Source: Trissonchulus latispiculum (lineage: Eukaryota > Nematoda > Enoplea > Enoplida > Ironidae). Taken from it: a stretch of 64,000 bases of DNA. The notes beneath the pieces were generated by a model. The model saw nothing but the letters and a program-made list of their open reading frames with translations, was not told where the DNA came from and did no database searches. The stretch covers positions 1 through 64,000 of the forward strand of contig JASAND010020435.1 of NCBI GenBank assembly GCA_030248195.1, written 5' to 3'. Position numbers and translations under genes: made by a program. Below are positions 1 through 12,332 of the stretch, in pieces; the stretch's first letter is position 1, and every line of letters starts with the position of its first letter.

Positions 1-2109
1 CCAGCAGGAATAAAGCAGGAATAAAAATAACGAGTGTATAGCTGCACTCAACTCATAAAAACACTTCTTAGAAAGTATTCGCACGTTTCTATCATCTATA
101 GTAAAGCACAAAAACTTGCCACAAAAACCAGCATATTTTTCTCTGGCCACTTTTCATAATTTTCACATTCTTTTGATAATTTATCACTGATTAGGTTGTA
201 AAAAATCACCAAACGTAGCAAATTAATAAATCCATGTCTCCGCCACATAAGTGTAACGGGGCAACGGCTTTACGACTCTGGTTGTAGGGACAGATTGGCC
301 ACGATCACAGGGCAAAGTGCTGCTAATTCCCTTTCGTTAGTGTTTTAATATAATATGGCATGGGTCCTTGATAAGGACCGGATAATACAGTTAATGGTAA
401 TACAGTGAGATACTATAAGGTCCTCCGTTGGAGGTCAGACACTTAATAAACACTGGCAATGAATCCCCGATGGGGACTGGTGAACCGCTGCTCAGATTTA
501 GACATGGCCAAGTTTAAAATGAAATAGTGCGTATTTGAATTGTTTGGTGCACGGCTGAGAAAGAGAGATAGATCGGTGGGATGTCAGGCAAACTGAACTG
601 TTGAAAGTTACTGAGCAGCGGTTTAAAAAGAATACAGAAAGCCCGCAGGCAATATTTTCTGTGCTCCGGAGCGGGCTTCTGCTCCGGAGCTCCGGAGCTC
701 CGGGTACCCGGAACACCCATTTTCAAGCTTTGAAGCTGCTAACTAAAATTTGAGGGTGTGATTTCTTTCCGCGAACTCGATGATTTCTCCGTACAATACG
801 TAAGACTGTATGAATTTTATAGTTGTCGCACTCATGTTTTTTAAAGAATTTTCTATTTTCTCAAGACTGCATTCTTCTACTTCCCATGACGGTTATACTT
901 CTTATGACGGTTCTTTTTTCAGGAATTTAAACTTGTCCAGTTGCTAAATAAAAGAAAACATAAAATACACTCTATTATATTTAAAATTTAAAACGTTTTA
1001 AATTACGTATATATATATATATATATAATATTCCATTATATATGTATATTACATTTCCCGTTAACTTTATTCCATATAAACTTTCAACATCTGCAGCTGT
1101 TTTCTTTGCTTTCATCAAACCCATCTTTTCGTAATACAGGTCGAAATTCTGTTAGTTTAGATTTACGTATATATTTCGATTATATATGCATACATCTGTA
1201 TTATATATAAATTAAATAATGGGTAAATTAAATCTGGTCCACTTCTGTTAAATTTGCAATATTTTATGCATGGATTTGATAAACTTGGTTTGGAGCACAT
1301 TTGATGAAATTCCTGCAAGAAATATAGATAATTTTATGTGGAATATAATATTTAAATTTACTAAATCTTGAAAAGTGAAACATTAAAATAAACAGCAGTG
1401 TAAACTAACACGGGCAACTAACTAATATGTAAATGCAGCAGTACGCAACGCGCACAATCAATAAACCCAAAAATTCTGTGAAATATTTTCAAAGTCTGAA
1501 CTTATTTCAGATCAAAGATACAGCTCACAAAATGTGTATTCGTATGAAGCAAAGAAAAACTCAGCATCTAAAAGTAAGCAGTTAAGCGATAAAGGTAGCG
1601 AGTAGGCATGATTTTTATTGAATAAACAACTTATTTTTAGCTTGAATCCTTTACCATTTTGCCTCAATTAACAGTTGGAGCTCCGCGCAGCTCCGGTGCT
1701 CCGACAGCCCGCTCCGGCCGGAGCTCCGGAGCGGGCAAAGTTCTCAGCGCACATCACTAGTTAAGTTATACTGTGCAGTCCTCCGAAGTTAGGTCAGTGC
1801 ATCACTCAAGCATGCATTGTGGATAGCTAGCCTTTAGCCACTTTTTCACTAAATTATTGCCTTAGTAAAGGCTTTAATTTGGTGTATCGGTCAACTCCGT
1901 TCTCGATAGCGCTATAGGTTTCCACGTGACCCTCCAGGGCTCATCACCTGAATTTTCAAGTTTTCAAGCTTTTGAACCTGAATAACTCTGTCACAGTTTG
2001 ATTTCGAATACTAATATTTTGTCTTGTTTTAAAGAATATATGGGGCATATTAGGTGTGAAAATGAGCGAAATCAGTGACTATCGACTTTTGACCAAAGTA
2101 ACCCCCCCG
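1..2109. mobile_element. Right part of a TTAA-flanked DNA element, interrupted by later insertion
   Basis: Two blocks (about 36-245 and 1760-2109) match, in order and on the same strand, the two ends of the element at 39154-40373. Shared landmarks are the text starting TAGCTGCACTC, the run CACTCAAGCATGCATT and the C-rich terminus just before TTAA (2110-2113). The left terminus lies before the window. Bases 246-1755 are absent from the other copy, so they are probably a later insertion. No coding sequence is seen. Confidence 0.6.
601..1745. repeat. Insertion with GGAGCTCC palindrome clusters near both ends
   Basis: Dense overlapping palindromes of the type GGAGCTCCGGAGC occur at about 640-716 and again at 1675-1740, with AT-rich sequence between them, including an AT run at 1007-1027. 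This looks like the GC-rich subterminal arrays of the hAT-like elements elsewhere in the window. I could not find a convincing target duplication, so the exact ends are unresolved. Confidence 0.35.
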
Positions 2110-2311
2110 TTAAGTCGTCAAACTGTCAATTAAATTGTAAAATTTAAAAGACATTAACGTTTTGATTATAAAAACTGTGTTAAAATTAAGACAATTTCTT
2201 AATTTTGTAAACAAATATTATTTTTAACGCCTGGAGTTTATCTTCATCCATCCCCTTTGGACATATTGTGATAATGTATGACCTATTTTTTCGCTTTAAA
2301 TATGAAGTCGG

Positions 2312-5300
2312 TGTCACGGTGAAATTTTTCCCCCTAGAAATTTTTCCCCCCGGAAAAATTCCACCGGTGAAATTTTTCCCCCCGGAAAAATATCACCGGG
2401 GAAATCTTTCCCCCCGGAAAAATATCCCCGGTGAAATTTTTCCGGGGGGAAAGATTTCACCGTTCAGTTGTAAATAATTTTTAACATCTATTTTCCACTT
2501 TCCAAGTAATTTCTTTCTTCCGAATCGAATTTTTAATTGTTTCCTAACGTAATTAACAATATTTTTTATCAAGTTATTTCATAAGGAGAAGGCCCCAGCT
2601 CCTAACAAATAATAAAATTCTCAAAACTGAGATTAATATAGATTTGCCCTGAATTCTCCCGTTTTAGAGATGCAACATAATTTTTTAAAAAAGGTCACAG
2701 ATGTAGAAATGTTCAATGAGAGAGATTTAATGGCTGTACTTTATCACTACTGTACCTATGTGTTTTGTAGTGCTCCCTTATTTGCGGATTCGATTCCAAT
2801 AATACAAACGGATTAAAAAACGGAAATATAGAGTAAAATTTAAGTTGAACTAATTGAAGTTACGCTAATTCTTTTGTCCCCAAATTTTCAAGGATTTATT
2901 CATTCGTTGGGCTTATTTCTTTACAGATCCTATATCCTTTGGGGAATTCCCAGGAAAGAGTGAATGCATAGAGTATAGTATAGCCGAGTTGAGATTAATC
3001 CTTTTAGCTTATTTAACTCAACGTTAAAGTTCTGGTATCTTTTGAGCAGGGCTTTTATGGAGACTGTTTGGAACGCTACAACTTTCGCAATTTTGGGAGT
3101 TGGAAAGAGCTTTATTACATCGTTTTAAAGCTTATAATCAGAATATTCAAATGAGTTCACGAAACTAGCTAAATTAGCAAAAATTTTCTGACATAAAGGC
3201 TAAATATAGGCTAAAAATATTTGAATATTGATTTCTCAAAACTGTAGAATCGACCCAAATCCTGATAAGTAGAACATGTGGGCCGAGGAACTTTTTTGTA
3301 TTTGGCTCAATAAGTCAACAGGTCTTAATGCTCCAGAAATCCGTGCGGTGGTGACACGAAATTTCGCAAGTTTCCAGTGAGATTTCTAAAGTGTAATGTG
3401 TGAGTTATGATGTGTGAGTTGTGTGTAATTTTAGTGAGTTTGTTTTAATGTGAAATTTTAGTAAGAATGGTATTTTTAGTGAGAAATGTGTATTTTGTAA
3501 ACTTGTGTGAAATTGTGTGGAAAATTGTGTGAAATTGGTCATTTTCTATGTTAGAGTATTTTATGTTTTATTCAGCCCACTTAGTCGCTAGGTGGCGCTA
3601 CTTGTTTTTCGAGAAGTCTCTGGCTGCGCTCAGAGCATCTCGCTTGCAAAGGGGGTCTCAAAATGGACCAATCAAAATTCACTAGGCTCCTCTCTCAGCA
3701 TCCCTTTCTAAAACTAGTCAGTCTTGTCTTTTTGAGCCTTAGCGTGCGGTCGTTTCTTTTCACTGTGTGTCTCGCCTATAGCCCTTCAATTTGGAGTCTG
3801 CCTTGGGTATTCGTAAGTATTGATTTTAGTTTATTTCTTTTTACACTAGACTCCGAGGCGACCTCGTGGGTCGATCCAAATTTATTAGGGTTGTGCTATT
3901 GTATTTTATTTCGTTTTAATTGGTAACTAATTTTGCTGTTTATTTCAGAAAAGGGTTTAGTATGCTATGTTATAAATTAGGTTTTGCCGCGACGGCTTAG
4001 GGAAATAGGTTTGAGATAATAATTTAGAAGGGGTTTTCATATTTTGGAACTGAACCTTGAGTGTGTAGTTTATCCTGTATTGTGTGCCTAATTTCTGATT
4101 TTGTCCTGTTTAAAATTTCAATACTTCTTAGAATCTGTACTTGTTTGAATTTTATCTGTTCTGTCAATTTCCAAGATGAATGCGTTCCTGTCAAAATTTA
4201 CGGTACTGGTCTGTGTTTATTTCGGGAGTCGCTCCCTTTGCTTATGTTTTATTAAATGTGGTCTCAGTAGTTGAGCCATTAGGGTGTCTTCAGTTAGGTG
4301 TTTATTAGTATTGTATAGTCGGTAGGTAGGACTTTGAGTTATTTCCAAGTCTAGTTAGGCTAATTATTTACTGAGCGTGCATTTAATTTATTCAAAGTTC
4401 TCTCCATAGTTGATAGTTAGGCATTTATTAGTCCTTTAGTCAGCCCTATTTAGTCTTCGGTTAGGTTTAATTATTTCTTGGCGAGATCCTGCCCAGGTCG
4501 ACTGGAACATAAGTCTCCTCCAGGTTCGTCGTTTCCATACGCGCACAGTTTCCACCCGTAAAGTTTGGTTGTCTATACCCTTCCAACTTTACAACAGCAA
4601 CTGGAGGGAAACTTTTTAACTCATCCAAGACAATTGTCCCTCCGCGATAGTGCGAATTTTCATCCAGCCGAAAATAACGCGAATCCGTTGGGCAGTTTTT
4701 GACAAATTGATGTTCAAACAAAATAATCGCAGTTTTACCAGAATGGTTTTTTGACCAAATCTCTAGCTTAGAGCAACGAACTCTAGCCAATAGGATTTGA
4801 TAAAATGTGCAATGAGACTGTGTAGATCGAGTAAAAATATATGTATTTATAAATATAGTATATGTATTTTCCAAAGGATATAGGATCTTTAAAGAAATAG
4901 GCCCAAAGAACCAATAAATCCTTGAAAATTTGGGGACAAAAGAATTAGCTTAACTTCAATTAGTTCAACTTAAATTTTACTCTATATTTCCGTTTTTAAT
5001 CCGTTTGTATTTTTGGAATCAAATCCGCAAATAAGGGAGCACTACAAAACACATAGGTACAGTAGTGATCAAGTACAGCCATTAAATCTCTCTCATTGAA
5101 CATTTCTACATCTGTGACCCTTTTTAAAACATTATGTTGCATCTCTAAAACGGAAGAATTCAGGGCAAATCTATATTAATCTCAGTTTTGAGAATTTTAT
5201 TATTTGTTAGGAGCTGGGGCCTTCTCCTTATGAAATAATTTCACAAAAATATTGGTAATTACGTTAGGAAACAATTAAAAATTCGATTCGGAAAAAAGAA

Positions 5301-5500
5301 ATTAATTGGAAAGTGGAAAATAGATGTTAAAAATTATTTACCACTGAACGGTAAAATCTTTCCCCCCGGAAAAATTTTACCGGGGATATTTTTCCGGGGG
5401 GAAAGATTTCCCCGGTGATATTTTTCCAGGGGGGAAAAATTTCACCGGTGAAATTTTTCCGGGGGGAAAAATTTCTAGGGGGAAAAATTTCACCGTGACA
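2312..5500. mobile_element. 3.2-kb DNA element with about 630-bp terminal inverted repeats
   Basis: The arm 2312-2942 is the inverted repeat of 4871-5500. Both ends read TGTCACGGTG inward, and both are flanked by TCGG (2308-2311 and 5501-5504), which I read as a 4-bp target duplication. The outer 150-180 bp of each arm carries about four iterations of a unit that is itself a dyad (GGTGAAATTTTTCCCCCCGG). The arms differ by scattered substitutions, so the insertion is not brand new. The interior 2943-4870 has no recognisable transposase. Part of it (about 3040-3260) is related in inverted orientation to 27165-27370. I cannot assign a superfamily. Confidence 0.7.
4467..4874 (-). CDS. Unrecognised 135-codon ORF inside the long-TIR element
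   Basis: This open frame ends in the interior of the 2312-5500 element and starts at the inner border of the right arm. The first 30 residues look like chance translation of AT-rich DNA. Residues about 35-135 have a more protein-like composition, including motifs such as RYFRLDENSHYRGG and SFPPVAVVKLEGYRQ. I do not recognise a domain or DDE motif. It may be a decayed exon of whatever moved this element, or captured host sequence. Confidence 0.2.
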   Translation of the reverse strand: MENTYTIFINTYIFTRSTQSHCTFYQILLARVRCSKLEIWSKNHSGKTAIILFEHQFVKNCPTDSRYFRLDENSHYRGGTIVLDELKSFPPVAVVKLEGYRQPNFTGGNCARMETTNLEETYVPVDLGRISPRNN

Positions 5501-5524
5501 TCGGCTCGGCATGTCCTTTGAACC

Positions 5525-6030
5525 CCTACCCACACAAACACAAAGTCGTTTAAGACAAAATACAGAATTTACTAGAAAATACCGTATTTACTGGACGAGT
5601 ATCAGTAAAAATGGTATTTATATGTAAAGATAGGAAGTTTAAAGAAAATGCAATTTTTTACTAGTAAATACCGTATTTACAGAAATCGGCCAGTAATACA
5701 GTAGATGGAATACAGAAATTACTACGACATACACACTATACAGATTTGGAAGTTCTGGATGCTCAAGTACTCAAACAATAGTAACGTTAGTTCATTATGT
5801 ACAATGTCGTATAGCAGTATTTCACGTATGCCTTGTCTGTAGAGTTAAAATTAACTCTACTAAACTCTTTTCGCGAATGAATAGAGTTAATTTTAACTCT
5901 GTAATATTTAACTCTCTCTAACTCTGCCGGACAGAGTTCAATTCTGCATAGTTAAAATTAACTGTACTTATTCGCGAAAGGAGTAGAGTTAATTTTAACT
6001 CTACTCTACCCATTCGCGAAAAGACCCTAA
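5525..6030. repeat. Clustered short palindromes upstream of BTB gene 1 3' end
   Basis: Bases 5570-5700 hold dispersed repeats of TACCGTATTTACT. Bases 5845-6025 hold repeated AGAGTTAATTTTAACTCT palindromes alternating with TTCGCGAA, in both direct and inverted arrangement, and form a compact foldback. No coding sequence is seen between 5505 and 6262. Confidence 0.5.
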
Positions 6031-6262
6031 GCGAAAAGAGACATTTAACAGCTCCCGTGCTCCCGTGGCAAGAAAAGTCAATCATCTAGAACTTTAGAAA
6101 TAAAGAATAGTTGACAAACTTCTAACAACAAAAAGCAGAAAACAAAACCAAATGCTGAAGGAATTACGCAAATGCACATATAAAACGAAAACAGCCTTCC
6201 GGCTGAGCAAGAGATCAACAAGATAAGCAATCACAGTATTTCATGACTGTCACAGCACGGGT

Positions 6263-8815
6263 TTAGGAACAAACATGGAATGCAAATTTTGCCAGGCAGT
6301 CAGCTTTGCTCTGGCAGACAACCAAACCACAGATACTGCACTCGATGCCGCAAGACTGCAGTATGTACGTGGTTGAATAGCGGCAAAAAGCACAAGTGGA
6401 CGCTGAACAAATCGTTCTATTTTCACCAAAATAGTAGTCAATCGGTCCTTTGGTAAGCCGACGGCTAATCAACGGCAGGGTGATTAAAATGTTACTGTAC
6501 TGAGTAGACGGTATTCCCAGCGATTCATGAAGATTACTGCTGTGAGCTTTCTGAACCTGTTGGAGGTAGTCGTTGAATGGCAACGCGCAGAGCCACAACA
6601 GTGCCTTTCTGGCCAGATCAGTCCAACCGTACTTTACCGCAATTAGGACAGTTTCCCAAACATGGTGGCTGGATCTGGCCCAGGTAGAGTCCAGAAATTT
6701 TATCACCTTTTTTCGCAACAAATCGATGTCATATTTGTCGGCAAAAAACAGGCAACACCAAACCGAATCACCTGAAAACCAGAAAGCAAGAATAACCAAA
6801 CGCACGTACCGCAATCAATGTTAAAATCAGGAAATCAGATGACACTAAATAGTGTTGTTGACCGGCAGGCAAAATAGTGTTGCCAAATCGGCCAAAGGCC
6901 AATACGCAACGGTTTTTTAGGCCATAGCTTAAGCCATGGAATAAATTTAGGAGTCGATGGCCTAAAGAATTTTGGCCGCTGAGGCCATTGGCCTAAATTT
7001 TTCAACAAAAACCCAGTTAAATTTTATTAATTAATTAATTTGGGAATTTTCAAAAAACTTTTTTCGCCTTCGGCGAGAATTTATACATTTTCACTTGTAT
7101 TTCTGGGCTGCGCCAGCCGCCGGCTGGTTATATTCTCTATTTGCACTTATGAATGCACATTCAGGTTATAATTCCGTTTATACTATCCGTTTATACTACT
7201 ATAAGTATTTCATCTAAGAAATGCTATTTTAGTAGTTTCATTTTATTTCTATTAGTCTAAATTTGTTCTTTCTTTGGTTCTCCATTACCTGTTTTAATTT
7301 TCATTAAAATTCATTAATAAGGTAAAAAGGTAGTTTTTCTAGTACATATGTTAAGCAGTGACAATGGTGTTGTCATGTTCATTTAAATCTTATCACGATT
7401 TTTGAATATATTACGCATGAATATATGATAACTGTAATTTTAACAATGCGTACAAGAGCGCGCAACCGAAAAATTAACAAAATTTGAATGGTCTAAATTT
7501 TTTGGGTGATGGCCTAAACAATTTGGGTCGTTGAGGCCATTTGGCCTAAAGTTCGGCGACCAAAAAACCCCTGCCAATACGTAATAGGAACTGCAATGCA
7601 TAATACGTAACAACATAAAGTACGTAAGTATACATATCATATAGACGTGTAATATATTTAGTGTAATACATTGCAACAAAAATATACCTAGTGCAAAACG
7701 TGAAGGGACAGGCCGGCGGTCGCCCGGCCGGCCTATTTCTATCCGGCCTGAAAGTCGGCTTGCACTACCTCGCTGGGTCTGGCTTGGCCGAACAGAAATA
7801 CCGGAGGGTTAACATACAACACTAACGTTAAATTTAATCGCCAAACAATGTACACTAAATTAAGCTGCCAAACCATTTACTGTATATACAAAAAATAAAG
7901 AATATTAACAACTCCATCCCATTCCATTCCGCAGCTAACCAGAACAAAAATTCCAAAAATATATAAATAAGAATGAAACCGGAATAGTGTTATCAAGAGA
8001 GCATATATAACTGCACTAATATATTAGAAGAAGAGTAAGCCATTGGAGGGTTTATCTTTTTCCATTGCTTAACGGTGCTCCGATCACAGAAATAGGAAGG
8101 AACGGAAATAGGAACGGTAGATAAAACAGTATTACGGACGGAGTTCTAATTTTAAAGCAACAGATGTCTAACTCCACGAGCAGGCGCGGTCGTTAAAAAC
8201 AGGAACATATTAAATAAGTGTCGGATTTAAGAAATAACGAGACAGGAGTCAAATTTCAGAGAAATTTCAGGAACACAGATCCTGGGAATTGGTACCTGGG
8301 AATTTTTGCAGAAATTTTCTGAAATTTCGTGAGAAACGTGTGTGAAAATCATCTTGAAAATCACAAAAATCATGTGGATTTCTTCTCTATTAAATTCTCA
8401 TGTTCCTGATCACCGTGCTACAACACTAGCTTTAGCGATTGAAGAAAGTATCTCACCACGTTCCCAATCAAAACAGCCACCTAATAGAGATTGGCTGCCA
8501 CCTAAGCTCTAAAAACCTAACATTTAACTTAATCATCAAAGACACAAGATAAGTCAAACAAAGTCTTTTACCCGCAACCTTAGTCGTGGATCCGGGCATT
8601 ATCAGGGACAAGATGGTCTCAATCTCTTGGGAGGAGAAATCCACAATTTTCAATCGACCACTAATCTTTTCCTTGGTCTCCATTTCACCATTGAACATTG
8701 CGGCAAAAACGGGACTGCAGGCGGACAGTATGTGAGTACTAAAATGGAATTCGGCTTCCTCCACTTCGATCACCAAATTATCACCGGGAAACTTTTCCCG
8801 GAATGAGCGAGACAT
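6263..8815 (-). CDS. BTB/POZ protein with Cys-rich C-terminus, array gene 1
   Basis: Two exons: 8572-8815 (start ATG at 8815-8813) and 6263-6771, giving about 250 residues. The donor is GTAAAAG and the acceptor is TTTTCAG; the phase-1 junction completes a Gly codon. Exon 1 encodes the first two thirds of a BTB fold (DNLVIEVEEAEFHF, then ILSACSPVF and MFNGE). Exon 2 starts GDSVWCC and completes BTB with ADKYDIDLL. It continues as a helical BACK-like stretch (VWETVLIAVKYGW, LPFNDYLQQVQKA) and ends with Cys pairs (CAFC, CSICG) and FAFHVC. BTB domains mediate dimerisation and often serve as Cullin-3 adaptors; the role here is inferred only from the family. The 1.8-kb intron contains dispersed repeats. 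Confidence 0.82.
6911..7569. repeat. GGCCTAAA repeat pair in intron of BTB gene 1
   Basis: Two related blocks (about 6957-7015 and 7507-7569) share GATGGCCTAAA, GAGGCCATTGGCCTAAA and a closing AAAAACCC. The outer ends, GGTTTTTTAGGCC and CCAAAAAACC, are inverted. The flanks both contain CCAATACG. It is probably a decayed non-autonomous element; I could not fix an exact target duplication. Confidence 0.3.
7685..8085. repeat. GC-rich short repeat and dispersed repeat copy in intron of BTB gene 1
   Basis: Bases 7690-7769 form a GC-rich block (GGCCGG palindromes) bounded by TAGTGCAA and its complement. Bases about 7988-8078 match 20763-20857: both copies share ATCAAGAG, AGAAGAAGAGTA and TAACGGTGCTCCG. 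This second repeat is a dispersed family of unknown class. Confidence 0.4.
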
Positions 8816-8885
8816 TTATAATTCAGTTTAAGAATACTATAAAAAGAAAGTTAGAAGTAGCATGTAAATGACATTCGAGACTTTC

Positions 8886-9942
8886 GTACTGACCAGAGAT
8901 AAAACCGGGTCACTATTTCCTGGCCCAGTGACCTGGTAGACCTCTGGACCTAGCGGGGGCGACTTACTCCTTCAACGCGTTTTTGATGCCTTAGGCTTGA
9001 AATTCGCAAAACTATTTCGCTATCATGAAAGCAGTTTGTCGGAAAATATTCAGATTTTTCAGCAAAAATTTTGATTCAAACATTACGTCAGAGAAATATC
9101 TTCTGACAAACATGACAGTAACAGCATTTAGATATTAAAACTCATAGCTGAAAAACTCTGGTCTTGCTGCGTCCGGCATAAATAAACTTTAGCTTACTGA
9201 GAAAAGCTTTCTCGTTCTGTTAATTTCACTAAAATATATCGTTTTTATCAATTTTGACCATATCAATTTTTATCAATTTTGATTTCAGATTTTTATCAAT
9301 CAATTATGAAATTTTTGCAAAAAATGTTTCCTGCGTCAGAAACAGCAAGACAGGGTCACTCAAAAAGACTGCTTTGCCTATCCTTGTTGCAGTTGTCGAT
9401 AAAATGCTGCTCAAACTGGCCGGCCATATTTTACAGTTCCTCAATCTTCTACAGCAAAAAATGCACAAAAATATAATTCTGAGAGCAAAATATACAAATA
9501 AAGATATAATTAACAACTTATCAGTGCTTTAATTGCCGTGACCGTATACTTGGACGAAGCACTGAGGATGGTGAGGATTTCATGGTGAGGATGAGTGTTC
9601 TACTCCGTGAGGATTCATCTGATATTATTTAAACTTTTATAACTGAAGTAAAGGCAATATATAATTGCTATACAGTCTTAACCAAAACTGAAAGCTCTAG
9701 TAGGAACGTGACGCTACTGATTGCCAGAAACATTCTTGAAAGTTGGGTAAATAAAGTTTGTGCAGCTCGTGTGGAATAAAGTGTTGGAAATCAAAAATTT
9801 AAAAAATAAATATGCAAAAAATTGAAAATTTTTGAAAGACCGGGTCCAGACCGGGTCAGACCCTCTGACCTGGTGACCAGATGACCCGGTCCATACAGTG
9901 CCCGAACTAACCCGGTTATTCCGTTTCATCTCTGGTACAGAC
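8886..9942. mobile_element. hAT-like non-autonomous element
   Basis: The element proper is 8894-9934. The flanks GTACTGAC (8886-8893) and GTACAGAC (9935-9942) are a 7-of-8 match, the 8-bp size typical of hAT target duplications. The termini are inverted (CAGAGATAAAAC and GTTTCATCTCTG). Clustered CCGGGTC/GACCCGG motifs lie inside both ends. The AT-rich interior has no transposase; the ORF at 9254-9532 shows no domain. The element sits just upstream of BTB gene 1's start codon. Confidence 0.7.
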
Positions 9943-10605
9943 ATTCACTCAGTGTCGATTCGCCACGCAAAACTTCCTTTCCTTCCTATCATAGCAACTG
10001 CAGTTATTTTTTCAGTCTTTCATAAGTTTTTACAGAGTCGAATGCCTAGACAGCTAGACCCTTTGAAAACAATACAGAATAAACTCAGCACAAACAGTAA
10101 GCGAACGACTACAATTGAAAGCTGAGCTGAGCTGTCACTTTATGTGGGCTGTTGGTAAATAAAATAAGAGGTCTACATTCGAATATATGTAGTGTTTAGC
10201 TGAGTATCCACTTTGACTGAATTCATGGCTCTCAATGTCCATCAACAAGTTTTTCATTTTGAAAATATTCGTGTTTGATTGTGATGATTTGATCTTCTTA
10301 TGCCATGAGTTAAGCAGCAGCCCAATAAACACCAGACCATCGACCAAACGTCAAAGACAGTCAACGTTCTGATGTCTGCGACTGGAAGCAAAAACAATGT
10401 AGGCTGCAGCAACGCCCACTGGCGTAAATTGTGGATTTAGAGCTTAACTTAAAACGTATGTACTATAACGATCAGTATTATCTTACAAGTAAACATTTGC
10501 AATCTCTAAGCTCTAATGTTGAACTCGAATGCTCATCGATGCACCTCTAGGTAGTACAAGTTTTCCACAGTCGTATCTAAAGATTCTGTACCATTCTAGC
10601 TCCAC
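9943..10605. other. No feature recognised
   Basis: This is AT-rich single-copy-looking sequence between two transposons. Short ORFs here show no domain, signal peptide or convincing splice context. Confidence 0.5.
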
Positions 10606-11595
10606 TTAAGGTGGTGACTCCTTTTGGGCACATTTTGTTATTTGGCGGTGTAAATCAAGATGAAATTTGATGAAACTTTCCGAAATAAGTTCTTTTAGCG
10701 TTCTAACACCCTCCGCGCAATCCCGATTCAAAAATTTGAGATTTTCGGTCAGAGTGGTTTTTCCCAATTTCTGAACTTTTGGCAGCGGCTATACAGCTAT
10801 CACTATATTCACTCGAAAGATCTCATTGAGCTTCACATTTTTGCTTTTTAAAGCAAGTTTCTAGCTTTTCTCTACCGTGAGAGATAGCCGATTTTCTTGT
10901 TTTGGCGTCGAAAACTTGTCATTTTTGCAGAAATCAAATAATCCAACATTTCTTGAACTACGCAAGCCGTAAAATCAAACTAAGGGCGTCGATCTGAAGG
11001 TCTCACAGGGACAAATTATCCGACGCATGATCGCCTTCCAACTGCTATCCTGTAGGCTGCTATCATAAAAAATGTAGTTTTTGCAAAAACACGACTAATT
11101 TTTTTCCAAAGATTGTGGAGCATTCACCATACAAGCTGGAGGGCTGCTACTGAACAAATGTGTTCTGCACAAATATACCCAGGGACGATTTTTTAGTCGC
11201 CCCGATTACTGCTTTCTAGCTAAAGTAATCGCTTGACAAATTTGGAAAAAGTAGGTAAAATACAGGTTACGCACACATTTCAGCTTATTTCTCTATAACA
11301 AAGAGAGATTTCACAATAAATAAAAATTCGTCCCCAGCTATTTGATGGAGGTATCGAATGATATAACCGATGTCTCGCGAAAAAATTTACTTGAGTCTGC
11401 AAAAATTCTGGAAAATTATACTTCTTCTAAAATGTGTTAAAAATATTTTAGAAAAGCAACATTAGTTTCGTGGCATGCATTAAAAAGAGAAAATGTGAAG
11501 CTACATTTTGATATAAAAACGGCTTCTTAACTCCAAGTAATGAATGAGTAATAATGGTGCAATCTTTATGTGACCAAAGGGAATCACCACCTTAA
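10606..11595. mobile_element. TTAA-flanked DNA element (Kolobok/piggyBac-type ends)
   Basis: The element 10610-11591 is flanked on both sides by TTAA. The ends are inverted: GGTGGTGACTCC on the left and the complement of GGTGGTGATTCCC on the right. Just inside the left end, GATGAAACTTTCC also occurs at the same position of the TTAA element at 26033-27376, so the two are relatives. No transposase is visible. TTAA targets are used by piggyBac and Kolobok superfamilies; I cannot choose between them. Confidence 0.65.
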
Positions 11596-11933
11596 ACTAT
11601 CTCTACCAAATCTTTCTTAGGAAAGTTGACAATTTGAAAACTTCTAAATCTTGAAACAGCGAACCTGTGATACGACCAGATTGACTAAATCTGGGTAGAC
11701 AACAAAAACATTACAGAATAAAAAGGTTTAATCATGTCAATTAATGTCAACCAATACGAGCAATAAATGACTTTGCAGCTAGCAAAACTGTCAATCATTA
11801 CAGTACACTGTCAAACGAAAATAAAACTACAATAAAGGAAAGAAGATAACAAACCAAATCCAGCAGCCAAAATAACGACATACACAGGTGTCCTTTCACA
11901 GTCAAAATTGAAGTGAATTTTTGAATACATACT

Positions 11934-12035
11934 GAAAGGATACTCCTTACTACTGCAATGAACAGCGAAATTGGCAATACAGTTATGCTTTCCTTCAGAA
12001 GACAAAATGCCGTAGGATCACCACACTCCATGCTC
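11934..12035 (-). pseudogene. Relic of a BTB-family second exon (C-terminal end only)
   Basis: On the minus strand, translation gives a piece like the C-terminus of the array proteins: MECG in one frame, then after a frameshift NCIANFAVHCSSKE and a stop. The closest parallel is the end of gene 4 (CIANFAVHSCSKE). The sequence upstream (12036-12332) does not match the rest of exon 2. It is read as a truncated, frameshifted copy lying 300 bp downstream of gene 2. Bases 11596-11933 show nothing else. Confidence 0.6.
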
Positions 12036-12332
12036 CATAAACTTCTTATAAACTAAATCTACGCTGGTTACGATACAAACATCGTCGATCGATGCAAATG
12101 TAAGCACACATCTTCTTGTAAGAATACAACATCGCTAATACACTCAGTCTTCGAATTTTTGAACCGATTACAGTTGCCCCTACTCCAGAAATTTGCGAAA
12201 ATGCCAAACAATAAGGACTTAACGAACATTAAACTAAACCAAACAAGGATGCAGCACAGCTACTAAACATTAGTAAGCACTTCAAGAACTACATAAAAGC
12301 AATGAAGTATATAAGTAAACAAAGCGTCAAGA

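Noticed and set aside
3663..3926. Hydrophobic 87-codon ORF in the long-TIR element
   Set aside because: It resembles membrane protein only because of T-rich composition; no family match, no conserved start context.
6573..6824. Plus-strand ORF across BTB exon 2
   Set aside because: Shadow of the minus-strand coding sequence.
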